NCBI GenBank assembly: GCA_013368375.1
Contig: JAACJP010000038.1
Span: forward strand, 372,001 to 436,000
DNA length: 64,000 nucleotides
Origin: Tricholomella constricta
Taxonomy: Eukaryota > Basidiomycota > Agaricomycetes > Agaricales > Lyophyllaceae
Direction: 5' to 3'
In this document: piece by piece, positions 45,264 to 55,620 of the stretch
How positions within the stretch are numbered: position 1 is the stretch's first letter
How the letters are laid out: each line of letters starts with the position of its first letter
Made by a program: the position numbers and the translations under genes
Notes under the pieces: generated by a model
Databases searched by the model: none
The model's input: the letters and a program-made list of their open reading frames with translations, nothing else
What the model was told of the DNA's origin: nothing

Positions 45264-45868
45264 AGTCATTGGCGGGGCGGATAACGGGTCGTTATCCATT
45301 CAGATTTTGGACCCGATTTTTCTCAGGATTGAAACATGCAATTGGGGTCGGTCCAACAGTAAAATATATACTTTTACATGTCCTCTATCGCACGCACTAA
45401 TCCGTTGGACGAGATATGTACTCTCGGTGGTGCTATGGACCACCGAAAAGAGGGGCAAAAGCGTGGGAAAGTACACTATTGAGTGTCTTCAACGCTTCCA
45501 CATCCGAGATCATGGTATCGAAGGACGTTTTGATATACATTCGATGGAGGTCGCACTTATTTTTACGAAAATCGGTGAAGAATTGAGTGAGCTATGGACA
45601 ATTTTGTGTGGGGGGTTCGGGCGGGTGGCTGATGTGGCTGTGCTGAAACTCGGTTCCGAGCGGTTTTCAATTTCTAAAATATTGACTACAGCTGCGTGCG
45701 CCACAAAAGCTTTTGCGTGCGCTGCGCAATTTAGGTCTGCCTTCATCCTGAATTTTCTCAAGCAGACGCGGTTGAACTGTTGAAACGCGTCAGGGATCTT
45801 TGTGACCTGGCGCGCGGGCGCGCGAAGCGCGCCTCGGCAATTGCCGGTCACCGCCTCCAGCCATTCCG
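45264..45868. mobile_element. Module A5
   Basis: Hairpin GGATAACG 45279-45286, loop GGT, CGTTATCC 45290-45297; right-end GGCGCGC-GAA-GCGCGCC stem and CGGCAATTGCCG. Closest to A3 (shared GAAACTCGGTTCCGAGCGG). It replaces everything right of the duplicated block, and its right flank does not return to the sequence seen after 4075. Confidence 0.85.
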
Positions 45869-46300
45869 CCCCGGCCACCGCGCCCTTTGTCGTGCTCATG
45901 TGGCCTGTTTCCAGTACCTTTGCTTACCTGCTCCCTTGCGCCTTATAGTACTCCCCACTCCCGGTTGAATTTCGTATTTTGGTGCAATATAAGGCATGTA
46001 AAGGTAGATTTGAAAGTGACCACCGAGCGACCACCGAGAACGGCTCCTCTCTTTTGTTCACCACAATGCATCCCAATAAGCCCAAAATAACCACTCAGAA
46101 TTTTCACCAGCTCAGTCATTCGATCTACTTAGAGGTATTATTCTCGTCTTTCGCTTTTCACTGTTGGGGCACCCTCACTGAGGGTGCTGCAAGCTCCATG
46201 TTTGAATTTTTACCACACGCCGCGGTACATGGTACCTCATATTTCAGAATAAATAGTCAAATTTGTACCTACTATAGATAATGAGTAGATAAAGCAGCCG
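45869..46300. other. Right flank of A5 with hairpin B copy; no gene
   Basis: Unique sequence with no known family. Hairpin GCACCCTCA - C - TGAGGGTGC at 46169-46187. Confidence 0.5.
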
Positions 46301-47060
46301 CTATGAAGAGTGCTACAAGATGTCCTCGTCAACGTGCCATGACCTTCCTGCACATGGCACCATTGAAGACCCCCGTCGAAGACATACACCTACAACAGCA
46401 ACACTGAACCCCTTATCGAGCGTCCTGTGTCTTGAAAACACCCCCGTGCTCGTCTTTGCCCGCAGCCACGCCAACGGCATCGTCGTCTTCACGCCAACCC
46501 AGCCTTGTCCTGTCCCCATCCCCTCCATCTCGATCTGTGGCTCACCTCGAGCTCTCGTCTCCAGCACATGCAACCACCCCTGCCCCTGCCCTTCGAGCAC
46601 GTAAAACTAGAGCAGCACGGGTGCAGGTGCGATGCTGAGCCCCAGATCGAGCGCACCGTCATCGTCTGAACGCGATCCATGTCCCTGACCCTGTCCTTGC
46701 CCCGGCCTTGCCCTCCGCTGCCAGACCCGCCCCGGCTCTCTGAGGCAATGTCGCGATGCTTCTCCTTCCTGCACGTATCTCTCTCCAGCCTCTTGTGTAC
46801 CACCCGTCCGTCCCGTCTCCTTGCCCCCCAGCTTTTCCAAGCGGTGTCGTGCTCCTTCCCCGGCGCTTTCTCTCCCCATCCCGTGTACCACCCGTTCATC
46901 CCATCGCGATGCCCGCCCCAGGCCGTTCTCGATGCCGATGCCGATGTCGACATCGATGCATGTCGATGCGCGGGCGGTGAGTGCGCACCATTGCCGTCTT
47001 CACGATGACAGTGTGCCGAATTAAAAAAAACGCGGACCACTAGGAGCTGTTCATTATTAA
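46301..47060. other. No recognisable gene; Ser/Pro/Thr-rich composition
   Basis: CT-rich plus strand. Frames on both strands are open owing to composition (295-aa minus frame 46489-47376). CCGATGCCGATGTCGACATCG short repeats occur near 46935-46965. Confidence 0.4.
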
Positions 47061-47300
47061 ATATGCCCCTATGCGGTGAATATGGCGAGCAACTCACCTG
47101 GGAGCCGGTCACGCTTCCATGTGCACCCGCCCAGCTTCGTTCTGAATGGGTGGGACGAGCCTTGCAGGTAAACGAGGCCGGCCTCTTGTACGCGCGGGTT
47201 CGAGAGCAGCTCGAGGATGGGCACGACGTCCTGGAAGGCCCCATTGATGTGAGCACACCGATGACGACGAGGAGGATGTAGGACAAGAGGAGCACGCGAT
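47061..47300 (-). pseudogene. Unrecognised coding-like exon
   Basis: The minus strand reads AFQDVVPILELLSNPRVQEA, GLVYLQGSSHPFRTKLGG and CTWKRDRLPG (about 47245-47095), an even, protein-like composition ending at a donor-like CAGGTGAGTT. The family is unknown. Confidence 0.35.
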
Positions 47301-48025
47301 GGTGTTGTTCCAACTCCGAATCAGTAGCAGCGGGTCGATAGGAGACGGGTGAGGAACGGGAGATGAGCCAGTGCACTCAAGTTGACCTGGTTGGGGAAGA
47401 GAAAACAGCCAGTTGGGGAGCGTTCCGAGTCACCGCTATGAAGGAGGACATCGCTGGGGGGCACGGCGAAGGTGTGGGTGTGAGTGTCGCTGATGCAGAC
47501 CAAGCGTATCCATTTCAGAGACAGGACAGGAGGAAGGGAGGCGGTGTCGTATTTGAGGTGATGACAGACGTCAGGGTGATGATCGACCGGGCGAGAACAG
47601 CAGCCCGTCTGCTGTCACTATCGTCGTTGTTGTTGATGGACAAGGGAGTGGGAGTGGAAGTGGAGGCGGTGGGCAGTGGGCAGGCAAACAAAGTAAGCGG
47701 GGTGGTTCTATGCGAAAATTTGCTTGAGCTCCGATGAAGGTCCCCAGCCGCAGAGAGAATCGCAGGATTTGTACTTTTTACTGTCTGCCAAACAAGTCAT
47801 CTAAAAAGACGAAGGGAGAATGCGGATGGCGGGACGTACCTCAGGAAAAGCGCCTCCATAGATGTGGATACGACGGCACCTGTGAAGGCAAATCGCAGGC
47901 TTTGTTGCTGCAGAATTTTGTTTGGTGGGTGCACTGCGAGTGATGGGCAGTGACGACGTGCTTTTCCCTTTGCCTTGCGTCTCCCAAGTCCATCGTCGTC
48001 GTCGACAGTTCAGTTGACGTCACGT
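47301..48025. other. No recognisable gene
   Basis: Mixed short frames. A Val/Glu-rich plus frame (47363-47737) is not supported. Ends near GTTGACGTCACGTGCC, just before the next hairpin. Confidence 0.4.
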
Positions 48026-48034
48026 GCCATTACC

Positions 48035-48055
48035 GGCACCCTCAGTGAGGGTGCC
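48035..48055. repeat. Hairpin B, solitary copy
   Basis: Perfect 10-bp inverted repeat GGCACCCTCA - G - TGAGGGTGCC, with GACGTCACGTG 14 bp upstream. Confidence 0.9.
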
Positions 48056-48237
48056 GCGCACCTTGCACCACGATTCTTTCTTGCGCTTAGGTATGATACT
48101 TCCAACTCACGACGCGGTGCGTAACATCGCACACATAACACACAACCTCCTGATATGTACACAAGGTCAGATCTTTGGTGTTGGTGGATATCAGGAACCG
48201 TCGTGCCTCAGTGACTTATTTTCGCAGTGCTAAGTAA

Positions 48238-48262
48238 CCGGCACCCTCAGTGAGGGTGCCGG
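48238..48262. repeat. Hairpin B, longest copy (12-bp stem)
   Basis: CCGGCACCCTCA - G - TGAGGGTGCCGG, perfect over 12 bp. Together with 48035 it encloses a 182-bp unit between two direct hairpin copies. Confidence 0.9.
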
Positions 48263-49480
48263 CACGTCATGCAACCACTTCTACCCTGCCCGCGCACGCA
48301 GCCAGCCCCTACTCGGACCCTTCGTGCACTCGCACTGGCATCGACACCACCGTCCTCTTCGCCGCCTCCGTCGCCCCTACCATCGTCACGACCGCGCCCA
48401 CCACCATGAGCGTCAAGCCGCTACCTCCACACCCTGTACCGGTGGCCCTCGCCTGCGGTTTCGCCCTTGCACTCGACCCCATGCGGGTTCTCCTCCCTCC
48501 CTTGCCCTGCAACTGGCACATACCGACATCCCGTTTAGGCTCCACCCACCGCGACGGTGCGCGTCCTCCTCGCTTATCTTCCACTACCTTGCTCTCCGTG
48601 CTCAGCGCCCCTCTCCTCCCCTCGCCGAAGACAGCGACACACAAGGTCTAGCAAGTAACCCACAACTTTGGGACACACCTCGACCCCGGGGCTCCCTCTG
48701 AGTTCTGGCTCCCCGTGCACATGGTACGATCATCGCTGGATGCAGAGGGGTGGCAGAGGGAAAAAAGGAGGGGCGGGAGGTACATGTAGAGTTTGGGGAG
48801 GTGCTAGCGGGGTGGGTGATGCTCTGTGAGGTGCGATTGTGCCCCCAGGCTGGCGGATTGGGACGCTCATCGATGGCGGGGAGGAACGCTTATCGATGGT
48901 GGGGACGCTCATTGCGGGGAGGGTGCTCGGGTGAAGTTCATGTGGAGGCTCTCTTGTAGGATTGGCGCGGAAGGGACAGGGGTGGGGGCGATAGCGATGG
49001 CTGCCGGGATGGGGACGGGGACGGGGATGGAGTGAAGGCAACGACTGGCGCTTAGGATGGGCATGGGCATGGGCATCGAAACCGGGTTAGGAAAATGGGA
49101 ACGAGCACAGCAACTACGTTGTTGCGCTCGAGCAGTGCGAGGCGGCGGCGGGTATGCTGGTGCGGGCACAAACGACGATAGTGCGCTCATGCCGGCGCCC
49201 ACTTATGCCAACGCGGCAGTATCATCACTTCCCCACCATCACGACCACCAGCAGCAGCAGCGACACGACCAGCCCACGCGGGCACCTCTATCACCATCAT
49301 AGCGACTGCAAACCACCGCCGCCGACCATGCCCCGGAACACAAAACACGGGTCAGAGGGCACGCGTCCACGCAGCACGCGCCAGTATCAATAGATTCAGT
49401 ACCGCCGTTAGGACAGACGATCAGAAACGGCTCACGGACACTGCGCCCTGCCATCATGCCCGTCGCCAGCCCATCCATCC
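48263..49480. other. Family E-like low-complexity gene fragments
   Basis: Contains CACTCGGACCCTTCGTGCACTCG-like words also found at 59170 and a GGGCATGGGCATGGGCATCG tract near 49058. A plus frame reads NFGTHLDPGAPSEFWLPVHM near 48665-48725. No gene can be named. Confidence 0.35.
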
Positions 49481-49860
49481 GCCATCAAACATGTTCGAAT
49501 TACAGCCCCTGGATGCAGCATCTTTTTCGCGGCACTTGGGGCAAGCATAACAATGAAGTTCGTATTTTTTATATAGAGAGAATGCTTCTTGGGCATTCTG
49601 GTATATAGGATCGGACGGCGACAAGTTTCCTGACATGTAACACATAACGTACCACACAATTGCGAATTTATGATGAGACAGTCTTTAACTAGAATGTAAA
49701 GACATAGTGAAGAGCTCTAAGGATCGGAACGAAAGGGGTCCAGCCCAGAAAGAAAAAAAAATGAGGAAAAGATAGGCCGTGTCGTAACATTAACAGCACC
49801 CGAAATCGAGCTAATCTGCTTTGTCGTAATTCCTTGTAACAAAGATGAGGTCCAATTGAC
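49481..49860. other. No recognisable gene
   Basis: AT-richer stretch; a minus frame YKKYELHCYACPKCREKDAA (about 49595-49520) has a CxxC pair but no family identity. Confidence 0.3.
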
Positions 49861-51060
49861 ACTCACATGGCATACTGTATTGACCACGCGTCTCCTGGGA
49901 AGCCTGTCGCCGTGATCGAGACTGCGAACAAATCGAATGAATAGGCATTCAAGCAATCGATACGGTTCTTGCTAAAAGATGTAACATTGAGATTGAGGGT
50001 AGCAATTAATACATCAAGAAAATGTATTTGTATCGCGAAAATCCAACGCGATTTTTTACTGTCCGCCAATCGCACTTGCAGAAGTGTAGTATCCTGTCTT
50101 GTAAGTGTTTGAAGCTGTTTTTGAAGTGGTTCGTCGGTGTAGATCATGAAGACAAAGTCCAATTGACGCTCACCTTGCGTATCATGTTGACGGTCATGCG
50201 ATCCCTGTCGCCCATGGACGAAACTGGGCGCAAAGTAAACTTGGGCAGTCGATGAATTTCTTGCGCCCCAGGTGCAGGCGGAAATCATTTTCTGGTAGCT
50301 GTAGCATCAATATTGAGAAGGACAGTTGAGATGAAGAGGAAGACTGACTCACCATGCCGGGGATCGCGCCATCAAAACCCGCCCCACGCCCATGTACTCG
50401 AGGGTCTTGTCTCGGTGAAAAGATTGAATTTGTGCTTGTGCATAAGAAGCACATAGTAGACAGGTGAGCAAAGCTGAGGGCATAATTATGACGACAGTCA
50501 AATTGGCGCTTACCTTGAAATTTGATATTGTGTGGGAGCTGGACGGCGACGAGGACGGCGACGAGCAGGAGGTATGGAACTGAGTTTATCGATGCCATCG
50601 CTGGTTAGGCCTGTCAGGGGCTAACGACCATTTGCAGCAATCCTTTGATCGTCGTCGCCAGCACCATTCGCTGAGTCCATCACAATCAACGATATCCTTC
50701 GATTGACGACATCGACGTCGTATGATGCGCATAGTCAAATCGAGCTGGGAGGCTGAGAGGGATGAGTGTATGCCTGACAGACGACGACGTCGCCAACGTG
50801 GGTACGTTACCGTTACCGCTATGCCTTTCCTTCGCTGCCTTCTCCTGCCCTCTCCTTTCTCCCATCTCCGCTCGAGCTGATCTCACCCGACAGATCAGTG
50901 GTACATTGCGCACAAGAAACGACCTCGAGCGCCCTATTCCTGTCCATCTCCCTGCTCACGCTGAAGCCGGAGCTGCAGGTGCGCCTGCGGGACGAGCTGC
51001 GCATGGCTTTCGAGCCCATCCACATCATTCGCCCTCTGCCTCCCTTTTCATGAGCACAGT
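49861..51060 (+). pseudogene. Gene-fragment family G, copy 3
   Basis: From about 50340 it aligns with 20650-21470 (CTCACCATGCCGGGG, AGCAAAGCTGAGGGC, TTGGCGCTTACCTTGAA, GACGAGCAGGAGGTATGG, GTCGCCAGCACCATTCGCTG, GACGTCGCCAACGTGGGTACG, CGCACAAGAAACGACCTCGAGC). The LTLKPELQVRLRDELRM frame extends to FEPIHIIRPLPPFS. Intron-like GTGGGTACG...GACAG at 50798-50893. The 49860-50330 part has no clear partner. Confidence 0.5.
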
Positions 51061-51640
51061 ACATAGCCTCGGGCCCCATTTCCGCTAAACGTACATGGAG
51101 CGCCTGCTCCCTTCTCGTGCCCGTGCGCTCCGCCAACAAATTCAACAAGCCCTTTGCAACGCCCAGCTGGCCCAGCGCGTTTTCAAAGTCGTCTCCGCGA
51201 CCGTTGAGCATGAGAGTGTTCACGCTTCCCTGGAGGAGGTGCACAGTGCCGAGGCGGCCGAAGGTCCACAAGGCCTGGCAGTGCGAGGGGGAGCTACATC
51301 GCTCAACTTCGAAAGCGGCCCATTGCGCTGTGGTGAAGAGTGCTGACGTGTGGATCGGCAGAGGGCTTGATGGCCTGCGTGGCGAGGTATTGAACGTGGA
51401 TCGAGGCGCGCTTGGCTTCCAGAAGGAGGAGCTGGAGGCTGTGGGCTTGAGAGGTTTGGATGGGGAGAGCCGTGGTTCGGGGAAGGCAGGTACTGTCCGT
51501 CCATGGTGATATCTGTGGTGGGTGAGGGGAGCTTACTTGAAGTCGCGGCCCTCGCCGTGTGTGATTGTTAGAGTCGAGCGCAGCCGTTGCGTGCGGTTTT
51601 GAGCAGTGTGTCCTGTCGATAGCGATGTCAGTTGGCAGAC
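51061..51640. other. Unassigned coding-like stretch
   Basis: Plus RALRQQIQQALCNAQLAQRV and minus NALGQLGVAKGLLNLLAERT overlap the same bases (51110-51260); one must be a shadow and I cannot decide which. Confidence 0.3.
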
Positions 51641-51900
51641 AGATGGGATTAAAGGTCTCAACACACCAATAGCGAGTAAAGTCATTGTATAGTAGCCCAT
51701 ACAGCTCCTTTGCTCTTTTGCAAGCTGCAGGGATGTTCTCGCCACCCATGGTCAGGTCCACGATGAGGCCATTGTCTCCGTGCACCTTCGAACACGATCG
51801 ATTTCGCGCCTTCGTCTATCATAGCCTAGTTTTCTATATTCCAATGGGCAGTAGCTGTTCAATGCAGATTCAAGGCGGGCACAGCAGTTGGAAGGAAAGG
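51641..51900 (-). pseudogene. Unrecognised exon (GDNGLIVDLTMGGE)
   Basis: The minus strand reads HGDNGLIVDLTMGGENIPAA then CKRAKELYGLLYNDFTRYW (51782-51670). Amino-acid use is even, with an intron-like boundary following. It looks like a genuine exon remnant, but I do not recognise the family. Confidence 0.4.
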
Positions 51901-51919
51901 GAGCAGATACAAAACAAAC

Positions 51920-52060
51920 CCTGACATGTCCACAGTTCGATCGCCAGATCACATCTCCTTTGCCTCCCTGCAATCTCCCGTGACCCCCTCGTCTTTTCCC
52001 ATCGATGCAGCCGACACTCCAGAACGTGCTTGACGAGACCAGCCTCAAATGGATCTGGTA
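51920..52060. pseudogene. Possible GET3 ATPase remnant in two orientations
   Basis: Get3 is the cytosolic ATPase that delivers tail-anchored proteins to the ER. The plus strand (52009-52056) reads PTLQNVLDETSLKWIW, the N-terminus typical of basidiomycete Get3 just before its GGKGGVGKTT P-loop. The P-loop does not follow; instead the minus strand (about 51987-51930) reads GGKGDV and, in a shifted frame, CDLAIELWTCQ, like the GGKGGV...CSLAIQLA part. Each piece is short, so the family call is tentative. Confidence 0.4.
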
Positions 52061-52539
52061 CATTCCCAGTATTCCTCCTTCGCCTGTGCCCTAGTGCATC
52101 AGTGTCTTCCAAATGGAAAGGGTGGTTGATGTAAGCAAGTCCCTTCTCGCACTCCCATGCCCCATCACATCCGACATCGTCCCCGCCCCCTTCACCCATG
52201 AGCAGCTCCGCCGCACCGCTGGCCCCTAGTTTATGCCATCCACACCACCACCCCTCCGCCGCCATCACCGTCATCCCCAGCGCCGTTGGCCATGCTCAAC
52301 CCTACGCACACCTCCGCGTTCCCAAGCCATTCGTCCACCTGCTTCGTCACTCCTCGACCACGCCCTCGACGGCCGCATGGTAGGCGACGATGCCCGTTTT
52401 GTAAGGAGGGGGTGCCGTCCCAATGCTGTCCTCTGCCCCGTCTCGTTCCCCCGCCCTCGTGCCCGCCCACCACCACCAACGAAGCCGCAGAAGAGGACGA
52501 CGAAACCCCAAACCTCGACCAAAGCCCACCAACCCGAGT
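52061..52539. other. Pro-rich low-complexity stretch; no gene supported
   Basis: Overlapping frames on all sides are open through CCACC/CCGCC-rich DNA. No domain. Confidence 0.35.
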
Positions 52540-53370
52540 TGGATCCGAACCAGAGCTCGAGGCCGACGCGTTGGGGAAGAGCTCGACATGGATGTGGACT
52601 TGGAGGTCCTCGACGTGGATGTGGATCCGGAAAGAGATGGAGGATGACTGGGAGGAGCACGAGCGCGAGCTTAGGATGTGGGCAGACAAGGAAGCGATAC
52701 CGCGTCGAAGAGGTTTGTCTTGATCTTTTCTGGTTGTTATCCCCCGACTTTGAACTTTCCGTTGCAGCTCCACACTCAGACAAGGATACGAAAAGGGAGA
52801 CGGAGGATAGGATGTCGCCCAAGGTGCGTAAGCGGATCCACTGCGAGGCAGAGGCGCTCAGGGAGGCTGTCGGTGCCGCTTGGGGCGCACCCGCACCAGA
52901 ACTCGCACCTGCACCCGAACCCGCACGCGAGCAGGGTGCGTTCTCTCATCGTGCTGCATTTTTTCTCCCCCGCTAATGCTGATGCTACTTGTGTTCTGTA
53001 GCGCCTCCACCATCACCACAACCGCCACCAAGGTCGAGATCAAGGCCGAGGTCGAGGTCGAGTTCGCCATCCACGACGACGACGATGACGTTAGCAGCAG
53101 CGGCAGGCACCACGCGCCCCACGGCAGCCACATCCAGATCCAGTCCCAGTCCTATTCGCAACACTGACAATGCAGCCCATGCATGTGGACTGCGCACCAC
53201 CACCAACACCACCTTCCCAACCACACTACCACCACTGCCGCCGCCGCCGCTGCCGCTGACAGCCTCGCCCTCGGTGTCATTTGCGCGCCTCTGTCTCTTC
53301 TCGCCCGTCCTGCCGCAGGTGGCCATGCCCGTGCCCGTTGCGTCGTCGTCGTCATCAAAGGGGAGGATTT
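52540..53370 (+). pseudogene. Gene-fragment family F, copy 1
   Basis: Aligns with 56490-57230. Three exon-like parts: a Glu-rich one ending EHERELRMWADKEAIPRRRG (52650-52715), a middle one ERETEDRMSPKVRK-like ending AVGAAWGAPAPELAPAPEPA (52790-52930), and a Pro/Ser/Thr-rich one after CTGTAG at 53001. They are separated by intron-like GTTTGTCTTG...TTGCAG and GTGCGTTCTC...CTGTAG. Probably one disordered fungal protein; the family is not known. Confidence 0.55.
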
Positions 53371-54090
53371 AGGGGGATGGGAAGAGGGAGAGCGAGGGGG
53401 AGAAGTTGATGTGATTTTGAAGGCTGAAGCCGTGGGTCGAGGGGCCAGCTGGTGGTGCGGACGCTGCTGGGCACGACGAGACGGTGCCTGGAGCTGTTAA
53501 GGCCATGGGAGCTGTGGGAGAGGCTCGGGGTGTGTGCGGTGTGTGGGGGGCATGCAAGGAGGTGGCATGACGGGGCAGGGAGGTCGTGTGGGAGCGCCTG
53601 CTCGAGCTTTTGGGGCTGGGAAGTTGGAGGATGTTGAGGGCTGTGCAGAAGATGGGATTAGGATGCTGTAGTGGAGACTGTGGGCGCTATCGCCATCGGA
53701 ATGCAACGATTTATGAAATGTATCAATGCTACGGCCCCTTTGCTGACTCGACTAACTGACTCTCTCCGCGTCCTTGCCTCTTCCTGTGGACTCTCCCACC
53801 GCACCGGTAAATTATGTCTCATATATTTCCTTCCCGTCTTACCATTCTACGTGTAATACTAAGTAATATCGATGGCATCCACATAAAGCGCGTTGGCGGA
53901 CGGATATATAAACCTATTTTGACGTTGTTCTTTGCTCGCTGAAGCATCCCCTCGCAAACTCAACGATCTCACTCAACTCGCGCATTCCATTCAACCTTCG
54001 CACTGCAAAATTTACATGATTTCAGTAATGATCTTATCTCCAGAGTAAGGGCGTTCTCGTTGGAAACACTCACCCGGCACCTCAGAATTA
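53371..54090. other. No recognisable gene
   Basis: G-rich low-complexity DNA to about 53640, then AT-richer sequence with a TATATAAACC box-like word near 53907 but no convincing gene downstream. Confidence 0.35.
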
Positions 54091-54600
54091 TCAGATGGCT
54101 CCAGTTCGTCTGCGCAAAGCACTGCAACCACAATTGTATGCTCTCCTAAAGTTAGCGAGTCTCGCTCCCCACTCTCACTTTCCTTGCACTTTTCATGTCT
54201 CCCGAGCTCTGCCTAGTCGACTGGAGCACCTAGACCCAAACCTTGCAACAGCCGCAATCCCAAGTCAGCAATCCATCGACGCAAAGGAACGAGCAAAGGA
54301 AGGTCGGTGAGAAGAGATACTGAAAATGAGAACCAAAAGAAAACAAAACAAAAAGGAGGCTCACCCTTCTGCGCGCGATCTCAATCGGCGCCTTCGAATC
54401 TGCCTCTACGAGCCTATCGAACCCATCCTGCGCGACATTAACACCTGCACCCTCGCAGGGCTGTGGCCTTCGAAGAACATGCTCCTGGTCACAGCCGCTG
54501 CTGACAAGGAAGAGGCTCGCGACACGGTGTCGTTGAGGACGAAGTGGCAGAAGATGGAAACGCGCACGTCGAAAGGGATGGCGAAGGCATGTTATTGAGC
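54091..54600 (+). pseudogene. Unrecognised coding-like remnant
   Basis: A plus frame reads SARDLNRRLRICLYEPIEPI then LRDINTCTLAGLWPSKNMLL (54367-54490). The composition is protein-like, but no family is recognised. A preceding frame begins MAPVRLRKALQPQLYALLKL at 54095. Confidence 0.35.
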
Positions 54601-55620
54601 ATGCCTGGGCGTCGAGAGGTACGCGAACTGCCGTTTGGAGTGTGTTTGCGCGAACATCCGCCCAGGGCTGGGAGGTTGAGGCCGTGTTGGAGGGTTCGGG
54701 TTCTTCGAAGCTGGAGGTAGGTTAAGTAGAGCAGAAAGGAAGGGCATATGAGGATGAGAGGACGTATATGACGGCTTCGACGAAGGACTACACGTCGATT
54801 CATGGCATGACGAGGCCGTGCAGTGAATCACCTTCCCGTGCACCCACCTTGATTGCCTCCGCACCTAAGTGCCCACCGATTCCGTCCAAACAAATCTCCT
54901 TCCTGCGCACGCCATGTGTCTCTCGACCACCAGCTCAAACATTTGTCCTCTTCAACGTACCTCGTGTTGTGTCTCCTATGACCACCGTGCATTGTAGTCA
55001 CATCTCATGAGCGGTGTGGAGCGTCGTGAACTGTGACATGCATAAACCTCCGTAGACGTTGCTGTGTAGCACCATACAAATAGAAAACTGGAATTTACCG
55101 CCCTTCTGTCTCCACCGCGCACATCGTAAGTTGTTGACGAGTTTATCCAGGCGAAATGATTGATATTCGGCGTGTACGTGTACAGTGCAGAGTTGCGGCG
55201 GCTGCAGCTGTGTAGGGTGGTGGGAAACGTCATAGCGTAAGGCGATCGCGTGTAGAGTTGTATAACTCACCTTCGAGTCCAGTACCGGTGCGCGCCCTCA
55301 ATAGCAAACTCTTCTCCTATCCTGAGATCCATCCTCGTGCAGTGGTACGTAGTGGGGTGAGAGCGCAGGTGCAGCGAGGCGAGTACATTGACTAGGGTTG
55401 AGGGGGAGCGCGACCTTGGGGGAGAGGAAGAGGCGTGGAAGGGAGAGGAAGTGGCAAAGGGGCGGGCTGTGAAGAGAAGAGTCGGTGGGTGCACGAGACA
55501 CAGTGTATTGGAAGACATTGTACACACCAGAGCTGTAGCACGAATGCAACACGTCCTTGAGAGGGTGCGCGGCCCCAAACATTAAAGGTATATCAATATC
55601 AGCCATCGCGAGCTAAGTTC
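54601..55620 (-). pseudogene. Unrecognised intron-bearing remnants
   Basis: A minus frame starting at 55606 reads MADIDIPLMFGAAHPLKDVL then HSCYSSGVYNVFQYTVS, a plausible N-terminal exon. Further minus exons (55233-54976) are interrupted by intron-like sites. No family recognised. Confidence 0.35.

Noticed and set aside
45103..45783. 226-aa frame fusing MetRS C-terminal motif to module A5
   Set aside because: It crosses an intron donor and a repeat junction; copy 1 of the duplication does not have it.
46489..47376. 295-aa minus-strand open frame
   Set aside because: Arg/Ser/Gly-rich and overlapped by equally open frames on the other strand; only the 47095-47245 part, in another frame, looks protein-like.
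48238..48262. Rho-independent terminator
   Set aside because: GC-rich hairpin but no following T run, and the DNA is eukaryotic.
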